64,000 bases of DNA from contig JADJRF010000007.1 in NCBI GenBank assembly GCA_016712355.1, positions 1 through 64,000 of the forward strand, written 5' to 3'. Below the pieces are notes generated by a model. The model saw only the letters and a program-made list of their open reading frames with translations, did no database searches and was not told the DNA's origin. The position numbers were made by a program, and so were the translations under genes. The stretch is from Vampirovibrionales bacterium. GTDB taxonomy: Bacteria; Cyanobacteriota; Vampirovibrionia; Vampirovibrionales; Vampirovibrionaceae. Positions 26,912 through 35,564 of the stretch are shown here, one piece after another (positions within the stretch are counted from its first letter, which is position 1; each line of letters starts with the position of its first letter).

Positions 26912-27405
26912 GGCTGGAATCCATCGCGCTCGAACAAGCGACGTTCCGCCAGCCGGCGGCGCTTCAGGCCGGCTAGTGATACTTTTTTTCCGGTCTTTTG
27001 GTCCGTGGCCTTGTCCCATCGCTCGAACTGCTGTGCGGCGGCGGCGTACCAATGTTGGTTCAGCAGGCGTAGGAGAGTGGAGCCTTTGAGCGCGCCTAGC
27101 CCGACATTGAAAGCAAAGCACACCAGGGCATCGAACATCGATTGAGTGATAGGCGCTGTCACCAATGAGTTGACGGCGGCGGCGAACCGTTCCAGGTCGC
27201 TACGTAGCAGATCATCGGATTGAGCCACCGTCAGCGGCTTCGAGAATCGCTCTCTAGGCAGGATTCGATGGCCCCAACCAATCGTGGGATGCCCGGCAAA
27301 GTCACAGTACGGCACCGAGGCCATGCCGCCTTGCGGTCCCTGCTCGAATTCGTGGAGCAGGTCCAGGGCGGCTTGGGATGGGGTCATCGTGTCAGTCTCT
27401 ATCAA
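26908..27405 (-). CDS. Endolysin, GH24 lysozyme (T4/P22 type)
   Basis: 165 residues. Catalytic triad pattern visible: Glu in LLHEFEQ, Asp in YCDFAGHPTIGWGH, and Thr five residues after that Asp. The family cleaves peptidoglycan between MurNAc and GlcNAc. No signal peptide, so a holin is required. Start chosen at TTG 27405 because a strong AAGGAGG lies six bases upstream; ATG 27387 is the alternative. Overlaps the zinc-ribbon gene by 14 bp. Confidence 0.93.
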   Translation of the reverse strand: MIETDTMTPSQAALDLLHEFEQGPQGGMASVPYCDFAGHPTIGWGHRILPRERFSKPLTVAQSDDLLRSDLERFAAAVNSLVTAPITQSMFDALVCFAFNVGLGALKGSTLLRLLNQHWYAAAAQQFERWDKATDQKTGKKVSLAGLKRRRLAERRLFERDGFQP

Positions 27406-27520
27406 GAGCGGCCTCCTTATAGCATTTCTCACAAAGCGGTTGTGGGTTTCCAGGATCGCCCTTAACTGTCCACCGCTCACGAGGAACGAATATACCGCAA
27501 AAACAGCACCGCTTGATCAT
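27392..27520 (-). CDS. 42-residue zinc-ribbon protein
   Basis: MIKRCCFCGIFVPRERW then LCEKCYKEAALDRD: two CxxC pairs about 25 residues apart, a zinc ribbon. An in-frame ATG at 27547 could add nine residues. First gene after the intergenic palindrome at 27569, so it would lead the lysis transcript. Function unknown. Confidence 0.65.
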   Translation of the reverse strand: MIKRCCFCGIFVPRERWTVKGDPGNPQPLCEKCYKEAALDRD

Positions 27521-27568
27521 CAGAATCTCACTTATTGTTGTCATCATACACCTATTTCGATCATTTTA

Positions 27569-27581
27569 TGTGTATTACACA
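27569..27581. promoter_or_regulatory. Perfect palindrome TGTGTATTACACA, possible operator
   Basis: 6-bp arms around one base, in the 60-90 bp non-coding gap upstream of the lysis block, one of few gaps in this operon. Position suggests control of late/lysis transcription. No protein partner can be assigned from sequence. Confidence 0.35.
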
Positions 27582-27607
27582 GGTCAGCAGCCGGTTGGGC
27601 GGCGCGC

Positions 27608-28006
27608 TCATATGTCCTCGAACACCCATCCCGCTCCTTTCTTTCGAGAGGGTCTAGTGATGGCAATAATCCGAAATGGGAACTGTTCAGCGGCGACGCG
27701 GGTCTTGGCGCGGGCATCGTCTCGCCAGTAGCCTTTGACTTCATGCAGTTCGATTTCTCCGCTGGCCAGCATCACCACGAAATCCGGCGTGTAGCTCACG
27801 CCCTTGGCGATTCTGAGCGTGATTCCCTCGAAGCGATACCAAAGCACCTCGCCCAAGCAACGGCGGGTTTCTAGGAGCTTTTCATATTCCGCTTCCGTGG
27901 CGTTGCGGACCCCGGCTTTCATGCGTCCCAGGGCGAGAGTATCGGGTTTCTTGGGTTGCGCTGGCGGATTGGCCGGAGTGAGGCGAAAGGGGGATTTAGC
28001 CGGCAT
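27608..28006 (-). CDS. DUF1064-like PD-(D/E)XK nuclease
   Basis: 132 residues. TEAEYEKLLETRRC, then SYTPDFVVMLASGEIELHEVKG: Glu, then PDF Asp, then E-x-K, the core of the PD-(D/E)XK fold. DUF1064 proteins lie in phage recombination/replication blocks; a Holliday-junction or single-strand nuclease role is likely. Confidence 0.72.
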   Translation of the reverse strand: MPAKSPFRLTPANPPAQPKKPDTLALGRMKAGVRNATEAEYEKLLETRRCLGEVLWYRFEGITLRIAKGVSYTPDFVVMLASGEIELHEVKGYWRDDARAKTRVAAEQFPFRIIAITRPSRKKGAGWVFEDI

Positions 28007-28042
28007 TGATTCTAATCCTCCTCACTTTAGGCCATGTGTACA

Positions 28043-28420
28043 TCAAGCCGCGCTCCAATCCACAGATGCAACGTGTTCCCCATCATCCTTTGCGTTGAAA
28101 TGCTTGGATGGATGATCGCCATGAACGAATTCCAGTAAGCAAAGATTGGCTACATCAACCAGTAATTCAAGGTTGCCAATATCTTGATATTCGCGCAATC
28201 GCTTGCTTGCTGATTCAATGCGATTGTATTGCGGCCTATTCGGATCGGCCATGCTGGCATACCTGAATCGCCCAACCAGCAGCCGATTACGCATGAGTCG
28301 CTCAAATTCTATCGACCATTCCGAACAACGCAAGGATTCTAGCGATTCCCGCTTGGTTCCATGATGATCAGCGTGAATTCCAGCCGTCAAACGTGCCCGC
28401 ATGTATTCAGTATTCGTCAT
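28043..28420 (-). CDS. Conserved phage protein (125 aa), helical
   Basis: From ATG 28420. LRCSEWSIEFERLMRNRL, ELLVDVANLCLLEFVHGDHP and AKDDGEHV are strongly conserved-looking segments I recognise from other proteobacterial phages, with no assigned function. All-alpha with clustered Glu/Asp/His, so a metal-dependent nucleotide enzyme is conceivable. Confidence 0.6.
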   Translation of the reverse strand: MTNTEYMRARLTAGIHADHHGTKRESLESLRCSEWSIEFERLMRNRLLVGRFRYASMADPNRPQYNRIESASKRLREYQDIGNLELLVDVANLCLLEFVHGDHPSKHFNAKDDGEHVASVDWSAA

Positions 28421-28778
28421 CGATCCATCCACCAATCCTCGCCAGCCTGATCAACTCTTGCCCGATCCGCGCCGCTTCGGGTGCCGTCATTTCCAAGTCT
28501 CGGCTCCCCTCGATCCGAATCAGATCGCCGTGGAGACTGAGCATCCCTTCCGCGAAGACATCCGCACCCCTGGCGCCGTAGATGCGCGTCACCGCGATTT
28601 TTGACCCTTTATCGGCGCTGTTCTCGGATAGAGACTCGATGCCATGCTTGAATCCGTGGACGAATGCGGCTTTGTAGTGCTCACCGCATTTTTCGATCAC
28701 GTCCAGTTGTTCGCCGTGCAGTTGCAGGACGCTTTCGACATAACCCCAGTGTGCAGCCGCCAGCATTTCAGGTTTCAT
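28407..28778 (-). CDS. Conserved phage protein (123 aa)
   Basis: WGYVESVLQLHGEQLDVIEK and HYKAAFVHGFKHG are the recognisable conserved segments of a family common in early regions of proteobacterial phages. Function unknown. Overlaps the next gene by 14 bp. Confidence 0.6.
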   Translation of the reverse strand: MKPEMLAAAHWGYVESVLQLHGEQLDVIEKCGEHYKAAFVHGFKHGIESLSENSADKGSKIAVTRIYGARGADVFAEGMLSLHGDLIRIEGSRDLEMTAPEAARIGQELIRLARIGGWIDDEY

Positions 28779-29023
28779 TTATCCTCATCCTCCATTTTCG
28801 CAATCTCATCAAACATGGCATTGACGGCGGCAACGATCAGCGGCCATTCTTCATAACCCACGCTTATCCGACTCCGGCCATCGTCGTGATGTTGGGAAAG
28901 ATCGACAAATAACCCGCCGCCCTCGTCCTCGATTGAAACAGTGGTAGCTTCTTCGCAATAAATCGGTTGGCCCACCGGTTTAACGATCAACGAGTTCGTG
29001 TGCAAACTATATTTCCCGCTCAT
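28775..29023 (-). CDS. Small conserved phage protein (82 aa)
   Basis: Beta-rich N-terminus (YCEEATTVSIEDEGGG), then LSQHHDDGRSRISVGYEEWP and an acidic helix. Four-base overlap with the following gene. Unknown function. Confidence 0.55.
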   Translation of the reverse strand: MSGKYSLHTNSLIVKPVGQPIYCEEATTVSIEDEGGGLFVDLSQHHDDGRSRISVGYEEWPLIVAAVNAMFDEIAKMEDEDK

Positions 29024-29429
29024 GATTCATTTCCTCTTCAGCCAGAACGGCTTTAATCCCATCCGCGAATAAAACATTCTTCGCGTCGCTAAAACTGCGC
29101 ACGACCGCCGCGATACCGCCGCCATCCCGAACCGCTGCGAGATATTCAAGCTGCTCTTTGGTGGGTTTTTCATTGTGCCGTTTCACCTCCAAAGCAAAGA
29201 ACTGGCCACCCATTAGCATCCCGCTTAAATCCGCTTTGCCTTTGCTGCGCGGAATCTTGCCCCGCAAATAGAGAAAGTAGAACCGCAGCACCCGCCCCGA
29301 CGGGTTTTTCATGCCGCCGCCGTTGGATCGCTCAAACCATACGACTCGCCCCCGCGCTTGTTCAATTCTCAGGTAGTCGATGATCTGGCCCTGAATATCC
29401 TGTTCGGTTAGTTTAAAGCGGGCGCTCAT
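29007..29429 (-). CDS. VRR-NUC domain nuclease
   Basis: 140 residues. LTEQDIQGQIIDYLR, WFERSNGGG, then KADLSGMLMGGQFFALEVKR: the Asp, E-x-K and surrounding layout of VRR-NUC (PD-(D/E)XK) nucleases, which cleave branched DNA. Standalone VRR-NUC proteins are common in phage replication modules. Overlaps its downstream neighbour by 17 bp. Confidence 0.85.
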   Translation of the reverse strand: MSARFKLTEQDIQGQIIDYLRIEQARGRVVWFERSNGGGMKNPSGRVLRFYFLYLRGKIPRSKGKADLSGMLMGGQFFALEVKRHNEKPTKEQLEYLAAVRDGGGIAAVVRSFSDAKNVLFADGIKAVLAEEEMNHEREI

Positions 29430-29623
29430 TTCGACGTTTCCTCAATCGGCTCAATCTGTGCCGGCCCGAAGATATGCAACAAGCCAGGCGGCTCATCGAA
29501 GTCGAACACGAACCGCTGTTCGCCGTTTCGAGTGATAAACACGGCGAGGATGGTTCCGGTTGCCTGATAGCTGCCCCCGACTTTGCGCGCCCGGTCACCG
29601 ACCGAAAAAGTTGCTGGCTTCAT
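29426..29623 (-). CDS. Small conserved protein, paralogue of 43274-43483
   Basis: 65 residues. FSVGDRARKVGGSYQATG and DEPPGLLHIFGPAQIEP match, position by position, the rightward gene at 43,274 (GDRVRKIGGSYQADG, NPPGLLHIFNENQLE). Probably a single small beta-barrel. Function unknown. Confidence 0.65.
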   Translation of the reverse strand: MKPATFSVGDRARKVGGSYQATGTILAVFITRNGEQRFVFDFDEPPGLLHIFGPAQIEPIEETSK

Positions 29624-29844
29624 GGCTTCCCCTCAAACGGTAAATTTTGCGATTCTAGGCGTTTTCCTGACGTACCCTTGGCACCCCTAGCGGCCTCCTT
29701 CGTAGCGTGGCTTCCTGAGCCGATTTGGCGGCTTAAATCGCCAACCGTGGCCCGTAGGCTGGATAGGTCTCCGTCCAAGACGGCGTACAGGTTCTTCGGG
29801 AGCCGGTTGGAGCGGCGCGGCGGGCGCTTGCGGTGGCCGGGCAT
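29620..29844 (-). CDS. 74-residue basic protein
   Basis: Arg/Lys/Pro-rich N-terminus (MPGHRKRPPRRSNRLPKN), then a helical segment (DLSSLRATVGDLSRQIGSG). Possible nucleic-acid binder. ATG lies three bases after the reconstructed stop of the upstream small gene. Confidence 0.5.
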   Translation of the reverse strand: MPGHRKRPPRRSNRLPKNLYAVLDGDLSSLRATVGDLSRQIGSGSHATKEAARGAKGTSGKRLESQNLPFEGKP

Positions 29845-29847
29845 GGA

Positions 29848-29985
29848 TCACCTCTCCGGCTCGATGGTCACGATTTCGATTCGATGCGTTTTCGCGCAAT
29901 CCTTGCAGATAACCGCCATGCCTCCAACGTCGCCGTCTGGCCATGGGTGCTATAGATCTGGGTTGATATTAACTGAATCGCTCAT
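29848..29985 (-). CDS. Small CxxC protein interrupted by an in-frame amber codon
   Basis: 45 codons in one frame with TAG at codon 12 (plus 29950-29952). After it: MAVICKDCAKTHRIEIV, a CxxC knuckle, and an ERstop end just before the next start. Either a sequencing error or mutation, or translation starts at the internal ATG and gives a 23-residue peptide. Confidence 0.4.
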
Positions 29986-29993
29986 CCCATAGC

Positions 29994-30086
29994 TCAACTC
30001 AAAGTCTTAAAAGTAGTATTTCCGCAAACATCGCACAAATAATAATCAGTTGATAATACCGATTTAGAGCATTCTTTAGTATTCAT
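29994..30086 (-). CDS. 30-residue CxxC peptide
   Basis: Starts inside the end of the upstream gene and has YYLCDVCGNTTFKTLS at its end. Too short for a full zinc finger alone; could pair with another knuckle. Low certainty. Confidence 0.4.
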   Translation of the reverse strand: MNTKECSKSVLSTDYYLCDVCGNTTFKTLS

Positions 30087-30285
30087 TAACCACCTCACTC
30101 CAAATCTCCACTACATCGCCGTGTTCTTTGCATCGGTAAATGCTAAATGGCTTTCCATCAATTATATCTATAAAAGACATGACGGCTCGCTTGCAATTCG
30201 GACAAACCAAGATTGGATCACGGCGCTGGGTAAACGCAGTTCCTAATCCATGCCGATGGCTTACCGAATTGAGTTTGACCATCAT
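30076..30285 (-). CDS. Zinc-ribbon-like protein (69 aa)
   Basis: From ATG 30285 (ATGA overlap). PILVCPNCKRAVMSF then IYRCKEHGD: CxxC plus C-x2-H ligands. Likely DNA- or RNA-binding zinc ribbon. One of four small Cys-pair proteins in this half of the operon. Confidence 0.55.
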   Translation of the reverse strand: MMVKLNSVSHRHGLGTAFTQRRDPILVCPNCKRAVMSFIDIIDGKPFSIYRCKEHGDVVEIWSEVVNEY

Positions 30286-30512
30286 TGCTTCTCGCAGTAT
30301 CTCAGATTTAAAAGACACGGGCAATCCTGGAAAACCACTAACCCGTATTCCTCAGATTGCATTCTCGCAACAAAGCCTTTCTTTCCGACACAGCGCGCTT
30401 GCTTGCATTGTTTCGAGTAAGCGGCGGGCGGTGGCATGAAAAGAACCTTGTCGCCGTACTTGAATCGCTTGTCTGGCTGTAGTGGTTGGTAATTCTGGAA
30501 TGCGTAGTTCAT
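30282..30512 (-). CDS. Small hypothetical protein (76 aa)
   Basis: FKYGDKVLFMPPP, then GKKGFVARMQSEEYGLVVFQ, an SH3-like small beta-barrel pattern. Starts two bases after the DnaB stop. Confidence 0.5.
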   Translation of the reverse strand: MNYAFQNYQPLQPDKRFKYGDKVLFMPPPAAYSKQCKQARCVGKKGFVARMQSEEYGLVVFQDCPCLLNLRYCEKQ

Positions 30513-30514
30513 GG

Positions 30515-31874
30515 CTAAAGATCAATTCCTCGATTGTTTCTTTTCGTTGGTGCCGGCAAATCCCATGACGGCAACCCGCCAGCCATGGATTCAAAGCGGG
30601 AGTATTGTCCAAGGAATCGAAATGGGATAATTCCCAAAACGCCGCCGCGATGTTTACGAATCAGCAATTCAGCGAAACCCTTGTCCGGGCTGAATCGGGG
30701 CTGTAAATCTCATCCCGGTATAGCATGGCGACCACATCAGCGGATTGTTCCCACTCTCCAGAGTCCCGCAAATCGGAAAGCATCGGGCGCTTGTCTGTTC
30801 GTTCTTCGAGTTTCCGAGAGAGTTGCACCAGCGCGATAACTGGACATGATAATTCCTTCGCCAGACCTTTCAGCGCCCGGGCGACGGTCGATTGCGCGTT
30901 CTGGCGATTCTCGCCGCCGGCCTCCACCAGTCCAGCATGATCGACCACCACCAGATCGATATTCCCCTCACGCCGTTTCAGCCGCCGCGCTTTCGAGAGA
31001 ATATCGGGAAGCAGCGGGGAGCCGGTTTCGTCGAACCAAAGTTTAGCGGATGACAATTGCGAAACCGCAGATGTTAATCGCGCCCAGTGCTCATCGTCCA
31101 GTTTCCCGGTTTGCAACGCGCCAAGATCGATATTTCCGGTATTAGCCACCAGCCGTTCAACTTGTTCAGCGTTCGGCATCTCGGCGGTAAAATAAGCCGC
31201 TTTGCCGCCATCATCAACAACGCGCGCTGCAATCTGCAATCCGAGTACGCTTTTACCCATTGCCGGACGGCCAGCGACCAGATATAGCTTTCCAGGTTTC
31301 AATCCGCCTGTTTTTGAATCAAGGTCAGCAAGGCCGGTCGGGGAGCCTTTCGGCGCGATGCCCTCGAATCGTTGATCGATGTCATTGACAACATCCGGAA
31401 GCAAAGTCTTGAGCGGCACTAATCCAGATTCCGTTCCTGCCCCATCCGCAATGGATTCAGTGGCGGATTTTAGTTTTGCAAGCGCGGTTTCGGCGTCATC
31501 CCGCATGGACCATTGCTGCAAATCAGTTCCAAGCTGAATCAATTCACGCCGACGCGCCCTATCTCGAACGATTCTCGCATAGGCCAGCACGTTCGCGGCG
31601 CTTGGGGTATCTCTTGCGGCAGTCCCGATATAGGCCCAATCGCCATCTTGCAATGCCCTGCGCGCTTCCAGCCATTCCGCAATCGTGAGAACGTCAATCG
31701 GCTGTCCCGCCGAATCCATGGCGGTCATTGCCGAGAAAATCCGCCGATGCAGTTCATTCGAGAAATCGACAGCGGAAACGATTGCCGAGACTTCGGAGAA
31801 CGCAATCGGGGAAACCAAGATTCCGCCAATAACTGAGATTTCTGCTTCAATACTGGCCAGCGGTTGATTTTCCA

Positions 31875-31875
<1 letters not shown>
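30515..31875 (-). CDS. dnaB: Replicative DNA helicase, DnaB family (one frameshift)
   Basis: About 453 residues when repaired. N-terminal DnaB domain (IEAEISVIGGILV), Walker A GRPAMGKS (about residues 209-216), Walker B IDLVVVDHAG, then VIALVQLSR and LRDSGEWEQSADVV. One missing base near 30,690-30,700 ends the sequenced frame early. Shifting restores SPDKGFAELLIRKHRGG, the invariant DnaB ending, to TAG at 30515. Hexameric 5-prime-3-prime helicase at the phage fork. Follows the replisome organiser (TGATG). Confidence 0.92.
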
Positions 31876-32789
<914 letters not shown>

Positions 32790-32793
<4 letters not shown>

Positions 32794-33143
32794 TCCATCC
32801 ACCACTCGCGGTTAGCTTCTCTTTCCGAGAGTTCAAATGCGTGTAAATACGGCGCAAGCTCAGGGATTGCATGATTAGGGACGATTCCACAATCCACGAG
32901 ATAACCGCAATTGACGAGCCGCTGAATGGATTTTTCAGGCCATCTCCCCGGAAGAGAGCGGATCATGTTTGAGAATTGACGGTTGTTTAGGAGGGTTATC
33001 AAGGCGACGAGATCAATCTTTGTAAGCCGCTTATCATGCGCGGCTGATTCCATGATGAGCGCATTGAGCGCCAGCCGCTCGTTGACCTCTTTCCAGAATC
33101 GCCGATCTTCGAGTTTCACGACATTGCTAGTCTTAGCATTCAT
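32790..33143 (-). CDS. Hypothetical protein in replication block (117 aa)
   Basis: From ATG 33143, which overlaps the stop of the tiny gene upstream (ATGA). Helical, with RFWKEVNERLALNALIMES and LLNNRQFSNMIRSLPGRWP, then a wing-like end. Possibly a winged-helix DNA-binding protein partnering the replisome organiser. Unidentified. Confidence 0.5.
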
Positions 33144-33257
33144 GACTGCCCACCAATTCGCATTGCGCGATTGAAGGCGTCTTGAAATTCTGAGAATGAG
33201 GCTTGAGGATTGTTTCTGAACCAGCACCACAACGCGAGCATTGATAGGCGGATTCAT
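33140..33257 (-). CDS. About 38-residue protein, frame-broken
   Basis: ATG 33257 has GGGGAGG upstream and overlaps the previous stop (ATGA). The end frame NNPQASFSEFQDAFNRAMRI overlaps the next ATG, but it is in another frame, so a one-base indel must lie between. The C-terminal part looks like a real protein; start and end are each supported by coupling. Confidence 0.45.
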
Positions 33258-33812
33258 GATTGGCCTCCCCATTGCGCCGCCATGGCATCTGCAATTCCTT
33301 TGTATGTCCGGCTTCTATTCTTCCATCGTTCGGACGATTGCGGCATTTTCCATATTTTATTTTCTCGACCAGCTACCACTTTCGATGGCTTCAGCTTCGG
33401 AAGTCCTTTTAGCCAAAGGCATGTTGCCTTTGTTTCTCCGTGCCCATATTGCCATGGCTGGATTATCTGGTCAGGCTTCCGGATACGGCTGGATATTATG
33501 CCGACCGGGTTTTCAAGAGCAATTCGAGGGATTGGTGCGGAAAGTAGCAGTCGAACGAATTCCAGGGCCTCGCCCTGTTCTTTCACCTTGCTCTCAAACC
33601 ATCGCGCGCCGCTAGATGCAAGGTGAGTGCAAGGAGGGTGAGCAATCATCATGTCCCAGCCGTCTTCTAGGATGGCTAGAACGTCGCCCTGAATATGCCA
33701 CTTTGGTCCCCTTCGCATCGAGAATAGTCACATGACCATGCGTCATGACCTACGCAGAAAGGAAGGCATCACGCACGGTCGCGGTGAATTCACAAGCAAC
33801 AAGAATTTTCAT
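33254..33812 (-). CDS. Cytosine-C5 methyltransferase-like protein (two frameshifts upstream)
   Basis: About 186 residues when repaired. Start ATG 33812 (GGGAG upstream) gives MKILVACEFTATVRDAFLSA, a typical SAM-binding motif I of small phage DNA cytosine methyltransferases. Then two single-base breaks (near 33,750 and 33,719), then HIQGDVL and IAHPPCTHLASSGARWF with the PPC catalytic motif. Shorter than full DNA methyltransferases, as usual for this phage family; target recognition is not apparent, so activity is uncertain. Confidence 0.7.
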
Positions 33813-33857
33813 TGATGGCGCTCCCACGTTAAAAAACTGGAAGCAGGAAAATCAGAT

Positions 33858-33874
33858 ATGTTATAATATAACAT
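33858..33874. promoter_or_regulatory. Inverted repeat ATGTTAT-AAT-ATAACAT with TATAAT core
   Basis: 7-bp arms, 3-bp spacer, in the 185-bp gap upstream of the methyltransferase. Contains a -10-like TATAAT. Could be a promoter with operator; no good -35 at 17 bp was found on either strand. Confidence 0.35.
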
Positions 33875-33894
33875 TGGTCAAATTCCTATCTGGT

Positions 33895-33998
33895 TAGGGA
33901 TATTGGCAAGACGTGCCGGGCTGGCTGCGTCAACAGCCTCCCCGGTGCGCACATGCTAGCAGCATTGCCGTATTAATCCCAATATTCCGCTCTAGGCT
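33895..33998. ncRNA. Structured intergenic region, candidate non-coding or leader RNA
   Basis: The non-coding gap between 33,813 and 33,998 holds nested pairings: GGATATTGG with CCAATATTCC, GGCAA with TTGCC, GTGCCGGG with CCCGGTGC, and GCTG with CAGC, giving one long branched hairpin. No convincing ORF. It would lie in the 5-prime leader of the methyltransferase mRNA on the minus strand; the strand of a free RNA is not determined. Confidence 0.4.
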
Positions 33999-34335
33999 TC
34001 ATTGTTTATTTTCTCCTTTCCTAACCAACTTAATAGATGGAGGATTATAAAAATAGCGATAGCATCCATCATCTTCTATGATAATCCAATAATCGCTACT
34101 CTTATTTGGGACATGATCGATAATTCCATCGACGCAATAACCTCCACCCAATTCAATTTCAACGTAATCCCCTGCCTCGATTCTCTTATCTCCAGGCGTA
34201 TAGCTTTCCTGTATCTTTGCGATAGCTGCATTCAAACAGGCCGCTAATCCGCTACAATTTTTCTGGCGTCTCTTGAATTCCAGTGACTTCAAGAAGTAGC
34301 GCGGCGGATGATTCATGGGTGTAATGTTCAAGCAT
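33999..34335 (-). CDS. Small protein, tandem paralogue of 34341-34625 (one frameshift)
   Basis: From ATG 34335, MLEHYTHESSAALLLEVTG aligns with MAEYYTNESAAHLLLSMTR of its neighbour. One extra A in the T run at 34258-34262 breaks the frame; without it TPENCSGLAACLNAAIAK continues the match (KPEDCEGLRKCLNKAV). The C-terminus differs and ends with a small beta domain (GDYVEIELGGGYCVDG). About 111 residues. Unknown function. Confidence 0.6.
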
Positions 34336-34340
34336 TGTTT

Positions 34341-34625
34341 TCACTCATCTGGAGTTGGGCAAAATACGCTATAAAGAACGTCTTTTTTAGACAAATCTTC
34401 TTCAATTATATGTAAGCACAATTGGCTTAAATATAGAACTCTTTTTATTAGCTTTGATTGGTATCTTTTCAGCTTCTCAATTTCTTTGTCTCTTTCTAGC
34501 GCCACATTTTCAACCGCTTTATTCAAACATTTCCGCAATCCTTCACAGTCTTCCGGCTTCTCGACAATCCTTGTCATGGAGAGAAGGAGGTGAGCGGCGC
34601 TTTCATTCGTGTAATACTCAGCCAT
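34341..34625 (-). CDS. Small helical protein, tandem paralogue
   Basis: 94 residues. N-terminal 45 residues are the shared domain (NESAAHLLLSMTR, CEGLRKCLNKAVEN), followed by a coiled-coil-like stretch (DKEIEKLKRYQSKL). In an AT-rich segment (34.0-35.3 kb) with different base composition from flanking genes. Confidence 0.58.
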   Translation of the reverse strand: MAEYYTNESAAHLLLSMTRIVEKPEDCEGLRKCLNKAVENVALERDKEIEKLKRYQSKLIKRVLYLSQLCLHIIEEDLSKKDVLYSVFCPTPDE

Positions 34626-34626
34626 T

Positions 34627-35322
34627 TTATTTCCTACCTTCTTGTCGTTTAAAGAATTCCGCGTAAGACGGAATGGGCATTGGACGATTCTCGGATTGCA
34701 ATCTTTCCATTAGTTTTTTCTCTCTTAATGAGAGAATCTCTCGTATAAATTGCTCGTTTTTTTGTACTTTTCTATATAGAGTTTTAGTACATTTTTCTAC
34801 TTTAATATTCCTAAGAGGTTCTCCACTAACATCAATGTTATCAAGGTCTGTAGGCTCTTGGCCTTTTATCCACCATAAAGTCGCTTTATTACTGATTGGT
34901 GCTGGTCTCCATCTCGTATCTGAAAATAACATATCCTTGTTTTCCATGCATCTTAGCCGCCTAACCGTGGATTGCAAATTCTTTCCAAGAGCTTCCGCAT
35001 AAAATAGCGACGATTTACCAGGATTATTAGAAATAATTGGAGTCACTTCATGAATAAATTGATCAAATTTTTCAGCAGAAAGAATCGCTATTTGTTCATT
35101 AACAGTAATTGGATTTTTCTTTTTATACAGCGATTCATCTATAATAAAATAACGCCAATCGTTATTAGCGTATTGATATTTTCCTATAACTCCAATCTTT
35201 ATTAACTCATAAAGCGCATATCTAACTGGATATGTGCTTATCCCGCATGATTTCTCTATATTTCCTCTGTTGCAATTAGGATTGTCGCGTAGATAGTCTA
35301 TGATGATTTCAGAAGTAGTCAT
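34627..35322 (-). CDS. Winged-helix DNA-binding protein (231 aa)
   Basis: Residues 1-65 form a winged helix (SEIIIDYLRDNPNCNRGNIE, VRYALYELIKIGVIG, then a YANNDWRYF wing). A second similar unit may lie at about 80-150. The rest is helical and basic. AT-rich codons (many AAA, ATT). A regulator of early transcription is plausible; not identified. Confidence 0.55.
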   Translation of the reverse strand: MTTSEIIIDYLRDNPNCNRGNIEKSCGISTYPVRYALYELIKIGVIGKYQYANNDWRYFIIDESLYKKKNPITVNEQIAILSAEKFDQFIHEVTPIISNNPGKSSLFYAEALGKNLQSTVRRLRCMENKDMLFSDTRWRPAPISNKATLWWIKGQEPTDLDNIDVSGEPLRNIKVEKCTKTLYRKVQKNEQFIREILSLREKKLMERLQSENRPMPIPSYAEFFKRQEGRK

Positions 35323-35564
35323 AACGGCGCGTCCAAGTTTCCGGTTAAATCAAGCATCAACTGGTAATCACGGTAATGCACAGAGTACCAGTATCCACTC
35401 TGGTAATAAGGCTGTTGCTTGTACTTTAACAACAAGCCTTCAGACTTTAAGTGCGTGAAAACATCATGCTCAGCAATACACATGATGGCAGTGCTGAGCA
35501 GGTTATAGCGCGGTATCGTTCGGAGGTATACCGCTTCCAGGTCGTCTTGATGATTATTCGGCAT
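35319..35564 (-). CDS. Hypothetical protein (81 aa)
   Basis: Helical start (HQDDLEAVYLRTIPRYNLLS) then an aromatic beta part (QQPYYQSGYWYSVHYRDYQ). Overlaps the methyltransferase end by 11 bp and the next gene by four. Unknown. Confidence 0.48.
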   Translation of the reverse strand: MPNNHQDDLEAVYLRTIPRYNLLSTAIMCIAEHDVFTHLKSEGLLLKYKQQPYYQSGYWYSVHYRDYQLMLDLTGNLDAPL

